From contig JAQVFR010000008.1 in NCBI GenBank assembly GCA_028697145.1, positions 1 to 64,000 of the forward strand: a DNA stretch of 64,000 nucleotides. The letters run 5' to 3'. This document shows, one piece after another, positions 63,934 to 64,000 of this stretch. The translations under genes were made by a program, and so were the position numbers. The DNA comes from Actinomycetota bacterium. Its GTDB lineage: Bacteria; Actinomycetota; Geothermincolia; Geothermincolales; RBG-13-55-18. The notes beneath the pieces are model-generated. The model had not been told where the DNA came from. It ran no database searches and saw only the letters and a list, made by a program, of their open reading frames with translations. The stretch's first letter is position 1. Each line of letters opens with the position of its first letter.

Positions 63934-64000
63934 CCGTGCCTCCCATCCCTCTCTTGTCGGGCTTCTCAAGCCTAACTTTCCAGGCTTTTCCGCAGAAGAT

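Overview
The window is a GC-rich bacterial chromosome segment with dense, mostly minus-strand gene packing, frequent GTG/TTG starts, strong AGGAGG-type ribosome binding sites and tRNA genes that encode their CCA ends. A 4-hydroxybutyryl-CoA dehydratase with all Fe-S ligands, acyl-CoA and CoA-ester enzymes, and secreted repeats of the FAEGTTRPGFEPY type suggest a deep-branching actinobacterium-like organism with partly anaerobic metabolism. That placement is inference and is not proved by any marker in the window.

Layout. 1-946: start of an IS110-like transposase, then a mosaic of palindromic repeats. 947-3500: two glycosyltransferase-fold genes. 3501-4143: AT-richer spacer. 4144-12580: 4-hydroxybutyryl-CoA dehydratase, then a run of minus-strand genes (cupin, hisG, a degenerate GGDEF protein, a phosphoesterase, hisC, a D-2-hydroxyacid dehydrogenase) and a MarR/hydrolase pair with a readable operator. 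12786-18371: sugar genes (GH3 glycosidase, xylose-isomerase-like protein, xylulokinase) and a methyltransferase. 18500-29553: nitrilase-family amidohydrolase, IPT lipoprotein, DUF2231-like membrane protein, 3-hydroxyacyl-CoA dehydrogenase, a 1619-residue surface multicopper oxidase, and an acyl-CoA synthetase. 29914-33968: small accessory genes, including a response regulator, a frameshifted ABM-domain gene, a methyltransferase, a MNT/HEPN toxin-antitoxin pair and a START-like protein. The last two lie between a tRNA-Glu and a 15-bp copy of its 3' end. 34021-39703: AcuI-like reductase, a gutted GH51 pseudogene, an MBL hydrolase, gltX, a RibD-like reductase and a membrane protein.

39813-55999 is one long minus-strand branched-chain amino acid operon (ilvD-ilvB-ilvN-ilvC-aminotransferase-serA-leuA-leuC-leuD-leuB-ilvE-cimA-FAH protein), with a clear promoter just upstream of ilvD. 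It makes acetolactate-derived valine, leucine and isoleucine, with citramalate (cimA) feeding the isoleucine branch, and serA adding serine. Past a CoA-binding protein and two DUF5320-like genes with a strong promoter/operator comes a second aconitase-family pair plus an isocitrate-dehydrogenase-like gene (57539-60319). This cluster is distinguished from leuCDB by its substrate-recognition residues. The window ends with lpdA-gcvH (glycine cleavage) and a zinc-ribbon membrane protein.

The most unusual structure is a family of short dispersed elements bounded by inverted GGGGTCAG ends (around 100-800, 7894-8095, 40580-40705 and 60470-60830). They sit exactly in gene-gene junctions; one supplies the stop codon of a phosphoesterase and abuts the hisC start codon. 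No transposase for them is visible. Other points worth attention are the possible tRNA-Glu integration scar, the LeuCD-like/IDH cluster, the repeat-bearing multicopper oxidase and a histone-like lysine/alanine tail on LeuA.
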